In this document: positions 10,013-22,144 of the stretch, one piece after another | How the letters are laid out: the number at the start of each line of letters is the position of its first letter | Numbering within the stretch: position 1 is the first letter of the stretch | Assembly (NCBI RefSeq): GCF_001411555.2 | Contig: NC_049916.1 | Span: 3,844,001 to 3,908,000, forward strand | Source: Juglans regia | Taxonomy: Eukaryota; Streptophyta; Magnoliopsida; Fagales; Juglandaceae | DNA: 64,000 nt | Reading direction: 5' to 3' | Position numbers and translations under genes: made by a program | Notes under the pieces: generated by a model | What the model was told of the DNA's origin: nothing | Databases searched by the model: none | Seen by the model: only the letters and a program-made list of their open reading frames with translations

Positions 10013-12735
10013 CTTATCTTTGCATTGTCGATTTGGACATATTTCTGACTCTAGACTGCATGATTTAGCTCCTGATATTTCTTGTTCTACAAATACAAAT
10101 AATACTCATTGTGATGTTTGTCCACTTACTAAACAGAAAAGACTTCATTTTCCTTTAAGTTCTACTACTAGTTCTATTTTTGAACTAATTCATTGTGATA
10201 TCTGGAGACATTTTTTAGTCACTTCATATGATGGTTTTAGGTTTTTTGTTACCATTGTAGATGATTACAGTCGATGTACTTGGATATATTTGCTTAAATC
10301 CAAGTTTGAAACACGTTCATATTTGCAATCTTTTTTTAACTCTTGTGGAGACTCAATTTAATTGTAAAATCAAATCTATCCATACTGATAATGGTTTGGA
10401 ATTTGATATGAAAAGTCTTTTTGCTAGTAAAGGGGTTATACATCAATATAGTTGTGTATACACTCCTCAACAAAATGTTATTGTTGAAAGAAAACCAACA
10501 TATTCTTAATGTTGCTAGATCTCTTCATTTTCAATTAAATATTTCTTTACAATTTTGGAATGACTGTTTCATCATTGTTGTTTACCTTATTAACAGAATA
10601 CCTACACCTGTTTTAAATAACAAATCACCATATGAAGTACTTTCTTATATCAAACCCCCGTATAATCACCTTAAAACTTTGGTTGCCTTTGTTATACTTC
10701 CTCACTTGGTAATTCTTTATCCACCAAGTTCTCTGCTCGAGCTCAAGTTTGTGTCTTTCTTGGATATCCTACTGGTATCAAAGGCTACAAACTATATAAT
10801 CTCCATTCTCATAAAATTCTCATTTCTAGAGATGTCATATTTCATGAACATCTTTTTCCATTTAAACCAGATTCTCCATATCATCACCTGTCTTTGGAAA
10901 AACAGAATCCTCCTACTTCTTCATTGGATCCTATTTTACCAATCCCCCTTTCAGATGTTGCTCTTTCATCTACAGTAACATCTGGATCTCTCAATCCTCC
11001 TACTTCTTCTGCTTCCACTCAAAATACATCACCACCAGTTCCTATCAGAAACTATACAAGAAATAGAAAGGCACATGATTACTTGCAGTATTATCATTGT
11101 TCATTGATCTCAAATATAAAAGTTAATACATCTCCTCTGGTTGATGGTTCTTCTTCATCAGGTACTCCTTATCCTATTTCTTCATATTTGTCATATTTCA
11201 AATTTTCACCCACCTATAAACACTTTTGTGATTCTGTTGATTCACTTTATGAACCCAAATTCTTTTACCAATCCATTTCATATCCTCATTGGAGGGATGC
11301 AATAGCACCTGAGATCACTGCTCTTGAAACTAATAAAACTTGGATCCTAACTGAGTTACCTCTTGGCAATCAATCAATTGGTTGTAAATGAGTTTGCAAG
11401 TGCAAGTTGAAATCTTATGGCACTTTGGAAATGCAAAGAGATATACACAACGAGAATGTATTGATTATTTTAATACTTTCTCTTTAGTTGCCAAATTGAC
11501 CATTGTTCGTTGTTTTCTTGCCTTAGCTGCTATTCATAATTGGGAATTGCATCAATTGTATGTCAATAATACATTTCTTCATGGCAATTTGGATGAAGAG
11601 GTGTATATAAAGCTTCCTCCTAGTTTTTCTAAATATGGAGACACTTGGGTTTGTAAATTGCTCAAGTCCTCATATGGCTTGAAACAAGCATCTAGATAAT
11701 GGTTCTCTAAATTCTCATCCACACTGATTGCTTATAGTTTTACTCAATTAAAGTCTGATTATTCATTGTTTGCCAAGTGTTTTGGTGACTCTTTTATGGC
11801 CTTGTTGGTTTATGTGGATGATATTGTCATTGCTTCTAACCATTCTCAGTTTGTTCTTGATCTCAAGCACTTTCTCAATTTGCATTTCAAGTTAAAAGAT
11901 CTTGGTACTTTGAAATATTTTTTGGGCCTAGAAGTTGCACGATCTGCTAAGGACATATCTCTTTCTCAAAGAAAGCATGCACTTGAAATTGTTTATGACT
12001 TTGGTTTATTAGCTGCTAAACCTGCTAGCAGTCCAATGGATTAGAATTTAAGACTATCCAAAATTGATTATGGAGGTTATTTACTTATGATTCAACTTCT
12101 TATAGAAGATTAATTGATTGTCTTCATTATTTGACTCTTACTAGGCCTGACTTCTTTTTTTCTGTTGCAACATTGAGTCAATTTATGGATCTGCCTCGTC
12201 AATCACATTATGATGTAGCAATCCGAGTTGAGTGATACATCAAAGCTACTACAGGACAAAGCTTATTCTTCCCCAACAACTCCTCCTTGCAACTTAGAGG
12301 ATTTTGTGACTCTGATTGGGCCACCTATCCATATTCTAGACGGTCAGTTGCTGGTTTTTATCTTTTTTTTTTAGATTCTTTAATCTCCTGTAAATCCAAA
12401 AAGCAAGTCACTGTTTTTAGATCATCTGTAGAGGCTGAGTATCAGCTACTATCTCTTTCCATGATTTTGGAATTTCTTTTTCTTTAGTACCAGTTCTCTA
12501 CTATGACAGCCAAGCAACACTCCACATTGCAGCTAATCCAGTCTTTCATGAAAAAATTAAGCACATTGAAATAGACTGCCATATAGTTAGAGATATGGTT
12601 CAAAATAATGATCTTGTAACTCTTTGTGTTTATTCTGAACATCAGTTAGGAGATTTCTTTACTAAACCTTTAGTTTCAAATAGATATTTTAGTCTTCTTC
12701 GCAAGTTAAGTATTATTAATCTTCACATTCCAGCT
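10013..12735 (+). mobile_element. Ty1/copia retrotransposon, 5'-truncated and decayed
   Basis: The plus strand reads through the pre-integrase zinc motif (HCRFGHISDSRL ... CDVCPLTKQK), the integrase start (HCDIW, FVTIVDDYSRCTWIYLL, HTDNGLEF), and reverse transcriptase ([12 protein letters not shown], then the catalytic LVYVDDIVIAS). It continues through RNase H (FCDSDWATYPYSRRS, SSVEAEY) to a typical copia end (LGDFFTKPL ... INLHIPA, stop at 12736). At least five frameshifts or stops break it, and gag and protease are absent, so it begins abruptly near 10013. Confidence 0.92.
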
Positions 12736-12738
12736 TGA

Positions 12739-12975
12739 AGGGGCTATTATCATATATTATATACGTTTTATTTAAATCATCTACACTCACGTGCACGGTA
12801 AACTAGCATGTGCTTTAGTTAGTTTTACTCATAGTATATAAATACTTTTGTGTATATACATATTCAGATCAATAATAATTTTCTTGAATTTTCTCTAAAC
12901 TTCTCTCTCGATCTCCCTCTCGGTTTCTCTCTTATCACATAAACTTTCGGTGTACAAATCCCATGTAATCTTTTG
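12739..12975 (+). repeat. probable copia 3' LTR remnant
   Basis: A purine tract (gaagggg) directly after the polyprotein stop is followed by non-coding DNA with a TATA-like gtatataaatac near 12836 and a CT-rich stretch, the layout of a copia LTR. The right end is not defined. Confidence 0.5.
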
Positions 12976-13399
12976 TAAAAAGTGAATTCTAATATATAAA
13001 AAGATAAAAAAAAAAAAATTTCTAATAGTCTACTTTTTATGAAAGACTTATGTGAAATTTATATATATACTTAGAGGTTTAGGCTTATACAAAACATTCC
13101 TCAATATTAATTATATTTTATAATAAAAATAATTTTATAATCTCATTTTTTTAAAAAATTTGGATGACTTTCATTTATGTTAAATAAAATGCTTGTTTGG
13201 TAGTGGTTATAAAAGTTCCAGTAGTTGAGTGAAGTAAGCTCGATTCCTGCCGTTGAATCTCTGAATCATCATCTGTGATTTTCTTATGTGGCAATAATTA
13301 GGAAAGTTGACGTAGGATATAAAATAATAATAATCAAAGATGAAGGGTCATATCAGGTAGTACATCCAGTGTAGCCCCACTAAAAGTATTAAAACGACG
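12976..13399. other. intergenic spacer, no gene seen
   Basis: AT-rich DNA between the copia LTR remnant and the promoter region of the next gene. I see no coding frame or repeat boundary. Confidence 0.5.
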
Positions 13400-13640
13400 C
13401 CGCATCCTTCTTCTCTCACCATATTTATAGCGTTTGATTGATGGGATATTCAGAAAAAAGGCTTGTCTGTACAACTGGAAACGCAACTGGAAACGGACAA
13501 AAGAGCAATGAAACGATGACTTGAAAAAAGGAGACCCAACGCCAAGGATTCTCTGACAATCGTCATCTTCTTCTCCCTTTCCTTGTCGTTGATTCTCCTC
13601 CTCTGGATCTCAAGCCCTCCAGATCGATTTGAACGTACTT
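13400..13640 (+). promoter_or_regulatory. putative core promoter and 5' leader of the gene at 16577
   Basis: A TATA-like catatttatagc lies near 13418. It is followed by a CT-rich leader (cttcttctccctttcc) and a possible splice donor, AAC|GTACTT, near 13633. A matching acceptor (tttgacag) lies at 16550, just before the start codon, which would make 13634 to about 16550 a leader intron of roughly 2.9 kb. Inferred from layout only. Confidence 0.35.
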
Positions 13641-14020
13641 ACTTCCCCATCTCCATTAAACTTCATCCATTGCTCTGTCGCTCCATCTCTTGATTTGTCT
13701 CCGTCTTTCCCTGTCTTCCCTTTGTTAATTTCTTGTCTTTTGTTTTCCTTTTGTGTTTTCTGAAGTTTACATTTGTTTCCTTGCTTTTATGGGAATTGTT
13801 TTAGAGTTGAACTGTTGTTTCGTGTGTTATTTTAGCCTCTCTGTGTGATCTTCTTGTTGAATTGCTTCCATTTCTGGTATTTTCAACTTTAATGTATCAC
13901 TTCTTCCTCGGGTTGCTTTGTGTGCTGATTGTTTTGGGTCTGTTTCTTTGTAGATACCGTATTTCTATAGTCTGTTGTGTTTTTTCAGATACAAGGATGT
14001 GGATTAATTTAGACAAGTTG

Positions 14021-14072
<52 letters not shown>
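14021..14072. repeat. (TA)n(GA)n microsatellite
   Basis: A run of TA dinucleotides passes directly into an uninterrupted GA run, inside the putative leader intron. Confidence 0.95.
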
Positions 14073-14076
<4 letters not shown>

Positions 14077-14500
14077 CTTTCACTCCGCGATCTTTCTGCA
14101 GAAGACGTATTTTTCTCTTTATTCGACATGAAGCTTTTTTTTTTTTTGAAATAACAGTCATTTGCTTTCATGACAAGATCCATGAACTGTGAGCTTTAGG
14201 TGGGTTATCCTGTGATTTAATAATTGCATTGGTATTTCTTATGTCCTTTGTAGATTTTTTTTTTCTCGAGTAAGTACTTTTTCGCTGTGTCCATTGGCTC
14301 CTCAAAGTCATAATATTAAAGGTTTGTCTAGTTCTTTGATGCCGCATTCTCTTATCGGGTGGAAAGTTATTTAGTTTCATATCAGGCTAATATTTTCAAG
14401 GTGATTGCTCAACCCCAATTATTTCCTGGTATCTAACTAAGAGTACATAAGAAGTTCTATATCTACTTGTCAACCAAAAAAAAAAAAAAAGTTCTATATC

Positions 14501-14658
14501 TACAAAGTGATCTAACAAAAGCAAACTTACAAATTGACGAGCCTTGATGTGAGACGTCATATCTATTTTGTATAAAGGGAACTTTACTATCTAATGTATC
14601 ACATTAAGTCATGTCAATTTGTAGGTTTATTTTTGTATGATCTCTATGCAAACCAAGT
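14501..14658. repeat. foldback MITE, same family as 6603-6792
   Basis: The left half (aaacttacaaattgacgagc) and the right half (catgtcaatttgtaggttta) are inverted copies around an AT-rich centre. The phrase pair matches the copies at 6603 and 22716. Confidence 0.5.
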
Positions 14659-16119
14659 ATTTTTCTATCTTTAGTCTGAGCAGTATGCTTCAAAGGAAAT
14701 TCTTGTTCTCACCCCTTTCGCTCTAGTTATGGATTTTTAATGTATAGTGTCTGTTCTTTTCTTTTCTTTTTTCATTCTTCTTCTTTTTTTTTTTGGTAAG
14801 TTCATGCTGCATGCACTACGACTTTTCTTAGTGATGTCCTTTAGAGCTGACTTTTAGTAAAATACTAGCTTTTACTATTAACTCGACCATGTATACAACT
14901 ATTTTGGATCATTTAATGCTTCTTATCTTCTGTTGGCTTTGGATAAACTGTATTGAAATTAATAAGCTTTCCTTACTACTATCATATTATTTAATTTTAG
15001 AGCCATCTAATCTTGCTTCATTTAAGTGATATCCCGTCTTAGTTTCTTTGTCTATTTTTTGTGACTGAACATAGCATGTCATTCACTTAAAGAGAGAAGA
15101 AATTTTGCTAATGGGAGTTTCTTTATTAGAATTTGGTTTGAATGTCATATTGTCTGCACCCATCTCTCCTTTACGAGAGATTGGCTTTCTAAGGAAGGTT
15201 CTTATGTGGTGAAGATTATGATAGAGTTCTTATTCGCTTTTTTGAGGCTTATAACAAGGATTTGGTGGTGGGATTGAAGATCCTTCACTAGAGAGGCATC
15301 TTGGTCGTGGTTGAAGTGTTTGGCTGGCGCTTGGCTGGCGAGAAAGGCCAGCTTTACTAGGATGCTGAAGGACTTCCAGCTTTGTAAGGCCATACATTAT
15401 AAACTCTGGTTGAGAGAGCTTAACTCCATTTTATTGAATCACTCTCATCCACTTAGTCTAACTGAGCATGTTCTGTAATGAATGATGCCATCTGGTTAAG
15501 AGTTAGTAGTTTGTTAAACATTAATTGAGCAAGGAGCAACATGGCTGCATTGGAGAACTGGTAGGTGATAGAGATGGGAGAGATGGCTACATTTCTATGA
15601 TCATTTCAGTCTTGCTTATGAAGTTAACATGATGACTAAGTGGGAAACATAGAGGAGGATTGGAATTTATGTAACTGGAAGTAGAGTGAATGCTTTTTTC
15701 TTTTTCATATTGGAGCATTACTTGGTAGGTATGGAACCAAGAAAACTAGAGGAACTCATTCTTTGAAAGTAATTAAAGAAGTTTATGGATTTATTCTGGC
15801 TTTATCAATTTCACCATGCTACCAAAAGATTTTTCTGCTTGGAGAGAGCTAGAGCTTGTAGAAAAGTTGGAAAAATAGCACATTATATTCGTGGCTACTC
15901 ATCAAATATGCTGAAAAAAAATCATTACAGCTATGGTCAAATGCATTTAAAGAAACAATATGGTTTGGTGTGGTCTAACAATAGCCCAAACTTAGAAAGC
16001 TAAAGGCTTGTCCCACGTGCTAAAACCTTACTTTTTTTCATTGAAGCTTAGAACCCCATCTTGTATACTTGCTTTTGCATTTTGTTTCTTTTCTAATTCT
16101 TCAGGGGTGGGGGTTTTGA

Positions 16120-16381
16120 TTTTTTTTATTTTTTTGTTATGCCGGGGAACCTCTCCAAGGCAAGACCCTTCGGACCCACCCCTGTAGAGTAAACCCCAGT
16201 CCTGTGCACCGCACTCTCGGAAGTTTCTCTATACGAAACTAGTTAAATCGTTGGCTTTTCACCGGGATGTGTGGCTCCAAAGGATTGTTTGCACCCATGA
16301 GATGTTGAACCTTGGACCTTGAAGGGAGTGATATCCCAAGACCAAGGCCTTCACCACTTGGGCCAACCCCTTGGGGTTGGT
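16120..16381 (-). mobile_element. tRNA-derived SINE
   Basis: On the minus strand an RNA polymerase III A-box (TGGCCCAAGTGG) near 16365 is followed by a B-box-like GGTTCAACATC near 16310 and a non-coding body. The element ends in an A-rich tail, seen on the plus strand as a T-rich run at 16120-16135. The insertion is flanked by a direct repeat, tgggggttttga, at 16108-16119 and 16382-16393. The polymerase III boxes, tail and target duplication together make this a SINE. It sits about 190 bp upstream of the start codon of the next gene, in its putative leader intron. Confidence 0.8.
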
Positions 16382-16576
16382 TGGGGGTTTTGAATTGGGG
16401 GAGTAGGCATTTATAATGTCTAACTGTGAAAACATATATCATGGTGCTAGTTTTGTCTAAGTTATGTTCAAGTTGACAAGAAACTTTGTTCTCATCGAGG
16501 CTGTACTTGAATGGTTCTTCATCAAATTTTAAGAAATTCTACTTTGACAGAGTAAGATGGGTCAAAAAATGGGAGC

Positions 16577-18163
16577 ATGATGGCAGCAGCAGAAGCAAGA
16601 GCTGCATGGCAGAAAACATCTAATCGGTACTTCGTCCAAGAAGATGCCAAAAGGGCTCCCAAGTTCACCTGCTGCCAGTCATCATCTTCAACATCCAAAC
16701 AGGTTAATGCTGGACCTACCAATACAGACGATGGGCAAGATCACCCTGCCTTGGGTTTTATGCCCCTTAACAGGAACCTTTCATTTTCCAATCTACCCCA
16801 TGACACAAGATGGTGGCTCCAATTACATTCTAGCTATGGGTACCAAAAGGGTTTAACATATGAACAGTTAAGCGACTTAGAGGCCCGAGTTGATTCCATG
16901 AGAGTTGACACTGTGAAATCAACAACAAAGTTTGATGAGGTCCACCCACTAAAAGGAGACAATATTCATTTTGACGATCAGGACAACTGTGATTCTTCTC
17001 TTGATATGAAATGTAGTCTTTCTGCCATTTGTATGAATAAAGCTCCTGAAGTCGGAGAGCAAGAGGTAAAGGCTCTGTGTAGCAAGAATCCCGAGAAATG
17101 TCTTGAACTTATGGGTATGGATCCTTTTAGTTGTCCAGTTTCCAAACTACCTAACGAGTTTTGTTTAGATCCAGAATCTCCATGGATTGGTGGTGATAAG
17201 CCTGAGCCATGGTGGCGAATTACAGATAAAGACGAATTGGTCTCCTTGGTCCTCAAGAAGTCACATAACCATATTGAGAATTGCGATCTTCCCCCACCTC
17301 AGAAAATGTATGTTAGGACGCACCCATATGCTCATCTCGGGTGCCTTGACCGTGATGAAGCAATAGCGTCATCTTTTGGTAGGGAGGCCCGAACTGGTGG
17401 TATTCCCAATAGGAGTCATGCGCAGGGCTGTCCTGGTTCTGGGAAACCACATGGATACCAGGGGGCTTCTTCCGAAGAAGGGTGTTCACAGTATGGATCT
17501 GACAAGTCATTCAGGTATTAGTTTATATTTCCATTTTTCTACTCTGAGATGACACCATCTTGTTGTTTCATCTCACTCACTATAGGAATATTTGTTAACT
17601 GTATTATTTGTTTTTTTAGCCTAGCATTCAGAACTACATATATATGTTCACACATTAGCTAAGATTCTTGGTGGGCCTTGCATAAAAGCAGTTATAGTAG
17701 AAACCACAAGGATACACAAGTTTCTGAAAGTGACCATGGCAAAGCTCAGCTAATGGAAGCACTGTGCCGTTCTCAAACACGTGCAAGGGAATCCGAGACA
17801 ATAGCAAAGCAGATTTATGCTGAGAAGGAGCACATTCATAAACTCTTTTTCAGACAAGCCGCCCAACTTTTTGTCTATAAGCAGTGGTTCCAACTACTGC
17901 TGCTAGAGACCCTTTACATCCAGATTGAGAAGAATGAGGGGTCGGTTTCCACTCTCTTCCCCATGTTCCTTCCATGGATGCCTTACAAAGGTCAGAAACA
18001 GCGAAAGAGCAGGCTAAGGGCTACAAAGGGGAGAAGAGTCGAGGATCGGCGAGCAAGGCATGATATCGCAAAGTATGCTGTTGCTTTTGCATTGGGGTTG
18101 AGTATTGTCAGTGCTGGCTTGCTCGTGGGTTGGACCCTAGGGTGGATGTTACCTCCTTTCTAG
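16577..18163 (+). CDS. uncharacterised plant protein with C-terminal membrane anchor
   Basis: There are two coding exons, 16577-17514 and about 17692-18163, giving 469 codons. I recognise it as a plant-specific family of unknown function but cannot name it. Visible features are an Ala-rich start (MMAAAEARAAW), CC at 32-33, DTRWWLQL at 76-83, and PEPWWRITDKDE at 209-220. Exon 2 adds a charged helical stretch (RARESETIAKQIYAEK), a basic patch (RKSRLRATKGRR), and one hydrophobic segment in the last 30 residues (AFALGLSIVSAGLLVGW). This suggests a tail-anchored membrane protein; that is inference. The donor is AG|GTATTA. Three acceptors, before 17689, 17692 and 17698, all keep the frame. An upstream ATG at 16557 (MGQKMG) is out of frame by one base and may be the ancestral start. 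Confidence 0.85.
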
Positions 18164-18450
18164 AAAGCAGTTTCGACCAAAACCCTGTTTGTTGTGAAGA
18201 TTGATTTTTTACAAGGGGGAAGTGGCTGCTTTACATTGATATCATATGCACGATGTATTTTCTTGGACTCTTTGGCTGTCTAATGTAAATTCTTTGTTGT
18301 GCCTTTGCATATAAATATGATATGAGATGGGTGTATATGTTGGAGGGGGAATGTTGCTTGAGACAGAAACCGTCCCACGTTTCGTCGTGGTTTCATTCGG
18401 AGTTATTTTTTTAGAAAAAAATGGGGCAAGTGTTTTTGTTAAAGACAAAG

Positions 18451-18653
18451 TCTACTATGCCGCCCCAAATATACTGCTCGATTTGACCGCACGGCAATTT
18501 TTTTTTTTTTTTTTTAACCGAATGATGAAGAAAATAATTTTAAATATATTGATATATTTTTTTATTTTTTTAAAAATATTTAAATACATTAAAAAAATTA
18601 AATAAAAGAAAATTTGTTTTACAACTAGCGGTGCCAGCCGAGTAGCACCGCTC
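18451..18653. repeat. MITE family with GCCGCCCC ends, copy 1
   Basis: The left end, ctactatgccgcccc, is followed by a T-run and an AT-rich core (taaatatattgatatatttt). The right end, cgagtagcaccgctc, is the inverted counterpart. The same core and ends recur at 39345, 44530 and (reversed) 48038. Confidence 0.6.
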
Positions 18654-18845
18654 TTTTGTTAAATTTCATGTTGTTTCAGATTTCGTAGTGGTGTAAGGGA
18701 CAACCTGCTGCAAAGAACAGATTGAAACTTTTGCTGACAATCGTCCAAATGAAAAAGAAAAAAAAAAAGAACAGAACTCTATCCATGATATTAAGGGTGC
18801 ACATGGACTTAAGCAACAGGACTTTTAAGCGTTTAGAATGAGTAA

Positions 18846-19335
18846 GAGCATTAGCAATGGACTAGTCAAATATCAATACAAGTCTAAACTTTAGCTAGAT
18901 GGGAGAAAAAGCCTCTACATTGGACTAGCCAATGGTCCAAAACTTAAGACTTGATGAATAGTAAATCTTAAGTTCTCTCCAAATATGGCTAACTACTATT
19001 CACAATGGAAATCAATATTTAATTATTTCATCACTTCCCTCTCTCTTTGAATGGTAAAATATGCATGGTATGCACATTATTTCTACTGATTGATAGAGTA
19101 GACACATTATTTCTACAAAGCATGAAGATCTAAGAAATATATAAATTGTATTTGCAAAAAAAAAAAATTAAAAAATTAAAAAAAAAAACAAAAAATATAA
19201 TATTATATTATTATTTTAACTTTATAATAGCTAGTTCAATGTAGACTCACTTAGTCAAAAATTATTATTATAGCCAAAACTTAAGATTCTAGCCAAATTT
19301 TAGATTTGGCAATGGCTAGACCATTGCCAATGCTC
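18846..19335. mobile_element. Tourist-like (PIF/Harbinger) MITE
   Basis: The terminal inverted repeats are GAGCATTAGCAATGG on the left and CCATTGCCAATGCTC on the right (one mismatch). They are flanked on both sides by TAA (18843-18845 and 19336-19338), the 3-bp target duplication of PIF/Harbinger elements. The inverted similarity continues inward (tagtc / gctag). Length is 490 bp, with no coding frame. Confidence 0.85.
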
Positions 19336-19339
19336 TAAA

Positions 19340-19552
19340 CGATTACAACTTTCGTTTTTATAAAATTTTTTATCTCATCTAATTATTACAATTTTTTAAA
19401 ATTTTCATACAAAATAAAATAAATAATTTAATTTTTTTCAAATCTCAAAATAAAAATAATATTAAAAAAATATATTTTAATAATATTTTATTTAACTTTC
19501 AACTTTTATCTTACATTATCTCATCTCATCTCATCTGCGAACAAATGAGGCC
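19340..19552. repeat. dispersed GAGATGAGAT-type MITE copy
   Basis: The core (ataaataatttaattttt, caaatctcaaaataa) and the end (atctcatctcatctcatc) match, with substitutions, the copies at 38053-38245 and, in complement, 1310-1512. Confidence 0.6.
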
Positions 19553-19612
19553 TAAATGCCATTTTAATTAAAGTTTCATTTCTCTTCCATTATTAGTTCC
19601 GACTAATCTATT

Positions 19613-19745
19613 GAGACCAAAAACATCAAGAGCGATGCTACATACAATTTCCATTTGGGGATTACATGTGTAAACTTAATCAATTTTATCTTTAAAAATT
19701 TTTAAATTACAATAATATCTTTTTTAAAATAATATTTTTTTCAAT
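19613..19745. repeat. gatgctacatac-type short repeat
   Basis: The stretch gatgctacatacaatttcc ... aattacaataatatctttt resembles, in complement, the element at 50150-50312. No target duplication was resolved. Confidence 0.4.
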
Positions 19746-20119
19746 TTAATGGAAGATTTGCACATGAAAATCCCAGCGATCTTCTAGATTTAACACTATA
19801 TATACCTATCAAAATAATCAGAGAAACGAATGCATCTAACTTATTCACTACACAATAAAACAATACAATCTTCAATTCAAAAAGTATTTGAGAAAAATGG
19901 CTTAACAAAAACATAACATGCAAAAAGGACTGAAATGTATCGAAATAGATGGAACAAAATATAGTAAACTGAAATATTTAAGTGAAAAGGAAGAAATAGA
20001 TAATGGATAAGGAAAATCCTAAACCCATTCGTAGTATTTTATATACATGACTCTACCCTTTTAGATCATGGCAGAAGAACTTATCATAGAACCAACAGCA
20101 TCGTTGCCTTTTTTCCCGC

Positions 20120-20743
20120 AAGGTATTCGTAACGATTCGGTCTAATAATTCTAAGGTCGGAATATTAAAAATTCTTATTAGACTTAAATTAGGCGCAATA
20201 ACTAAGTTCAATCTCATTTAGTATTTATTGAATGAGTTAGACTCATTTTAGAACTTAAATATCGGTCATTAGAAGTTTATTTCAATTTAAAATCATTACT
20301 GATTGAAGTCTCATACACAATTTCAATTATTGTCAATCTTATATTGAATAAACTACTAGATCATATTTTTAAATTCAAACTTTCTTCTTAGATGATTACG
20401 ACTGAGTGTTTAGCATATTTGTGTCACTAAATGTATTAATTGAGTCCAATTCAAACTAATTGTCACCCTCTCACAAATCTCTCTATAAATATCTCCCTTC
20501 CACGCGTGTTATTTAGAAAGAAAATCATAAATATCCCAGTTCAGCACCATGATCGATTTTGTGTCGAAAATTTTAAAAAGCAAATTACAAGGTAAGTAAC
20601 TTGATCATAAATTAGAATTAATATACATTAGATAGTTATATTATTATTAAAACCAATTCTTTGGAAACCAGTGTTTATGTATCACGTATGTCATGATATT
20701 TGCAAACATGTTATTCATCATGTTTCATTTCTGCATATTATAG

Positions 20744-20781
<38 letters not shown>

Positions 20782-21710
20782 CATCTTACGTTGCATAAGA
20801 TATGTAATTTTTCTTCAAATCAAATGTAAGATAAGCTCATAACAGTTAATCATATGATCATTCAGATGCATAATACCAATGTAGTTTCAGGGTGGGCATG
20901 CAAGCCACGGACTCAAGCGTGGTCCACCGTAAAATGCCAAAGTATTGTACAGTCAGCTTCTTTTGTTGCAGTAGGGGAAGTTAGTACACACATGATTAAG
21001 TGTGTTGGCCAGCCAGATCAGTCAGTTAATTCAAATAAATTGGTCACGCATAGCATACGCATCAATATGTTTATTTATGATTTTAATTCTCAGCATAAAG
21101 TATTTTATGAAAACCTTATGTTAAGTATGTTTAAGACTGTTCATCCGGGACGGATTTTTTTTCGGCCCGGTCCGGAACCCGGATAACCGGGTTCCGGTTC
21201 CGATTTTCGGCTCGGATCAAATCCGGACCGAAACCCGCATTCTAATAATCGGTTTCATCTGGTCCGGACCCGGGTATGAAACCCGCATTCTAATACTGTA
21301 TGTTTACGTTATGATGAGTTTCTTATTGAATCATCGACTCGTTTTAATTTGTTTTTATGTTTTTAAACATCCTATATCAGAATATTTATGAAGCTAGAGC
21401 TGCAGGATGAGACTTAATCCATGGAGGTGTAACAGTAGCCTAGATCATGTACAGAGATTTTAAATTATGATTTTTATGATACAAATTTTGAGAAATTTTA
21501 ATAAATGTTTCCACGCACTCTCATTTATGATCTCAGTATTTTAATACAAAATGATTATATTTATTATAAGAAATATTTATACTTGGCGCTTCTTTTAGAA
21601 TAAAAATATATATATTTTTAAATCAGGTTCAGTAGTAACACTCCAGATTCTACGAGAATTTCTAAAAGTGACTTTATTCTTAATCGTGGGAATATGGGTG
21701 TTACAGGAAT
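20120..21710. other. non-coding repeat-like region, possible solo LTR
   Basis: No frame is supported. The stretch contains a promoter-like tctctataaatatctccc near 20480 and ends near gggtgttaca at 21696-21705, a form common at LTR termini. I could not match a TG start. A (TA)n run lies at 20743-20776. A CCGG-stacked insert at 21137-21295 resembles the hAT-like end at position 1. 21711-22144 is the 3' flank of the ORP gene and holds nothing else I can name. Confidence 0.3.
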
Positions 21711-22144
21711 GAATAATGTTTCCTTTTTGTACAAACAGAAACTGACTGCCACAAGGAGTGAACATAATGCAGTACCAGTTCTGAATCTCTGATGCTCTGT
21801 TACACATTATGGGTGCTGCACCATTCTATAGGTAATTTCAACCATCTCCAGCTTCAGTCATTACATTTCTGGAAATAATGCCTATAAATTCTTCTTCAAT
21901 GGTTCTTTGCTCTCTCATTCTGTGGTTGTGATTTCTAAATCGACCCATCGGTAATATCTTTCCTCTCGCACCAGGATCGTGCCGTATCTTTTAATAATCA
22001 ATTGAAGGATACAGATGGTACAAAATTTTCTATTATTCCTTCTACCAGCTTTCACCTAACTTCCATGCATGCCGTGGGGCACCTTTACAGATCACACGTG
22101 CAGTCATTTGCTACCCATCTAATTAAAATGAGAAAAATTTGAAC

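Noticed and set aside
15100..15480. Possible LINE or gene fragment in the leader intron
   Set aside because: Broken protein-like phrases appear in several frames, but none could be tied to a family.
18327..18605. Plus-strand frame running into a Phe/Lys tail
   Set aside because: It overlaps the MITE at 18451 and is mostly a homopolymer-rich repeat translation.
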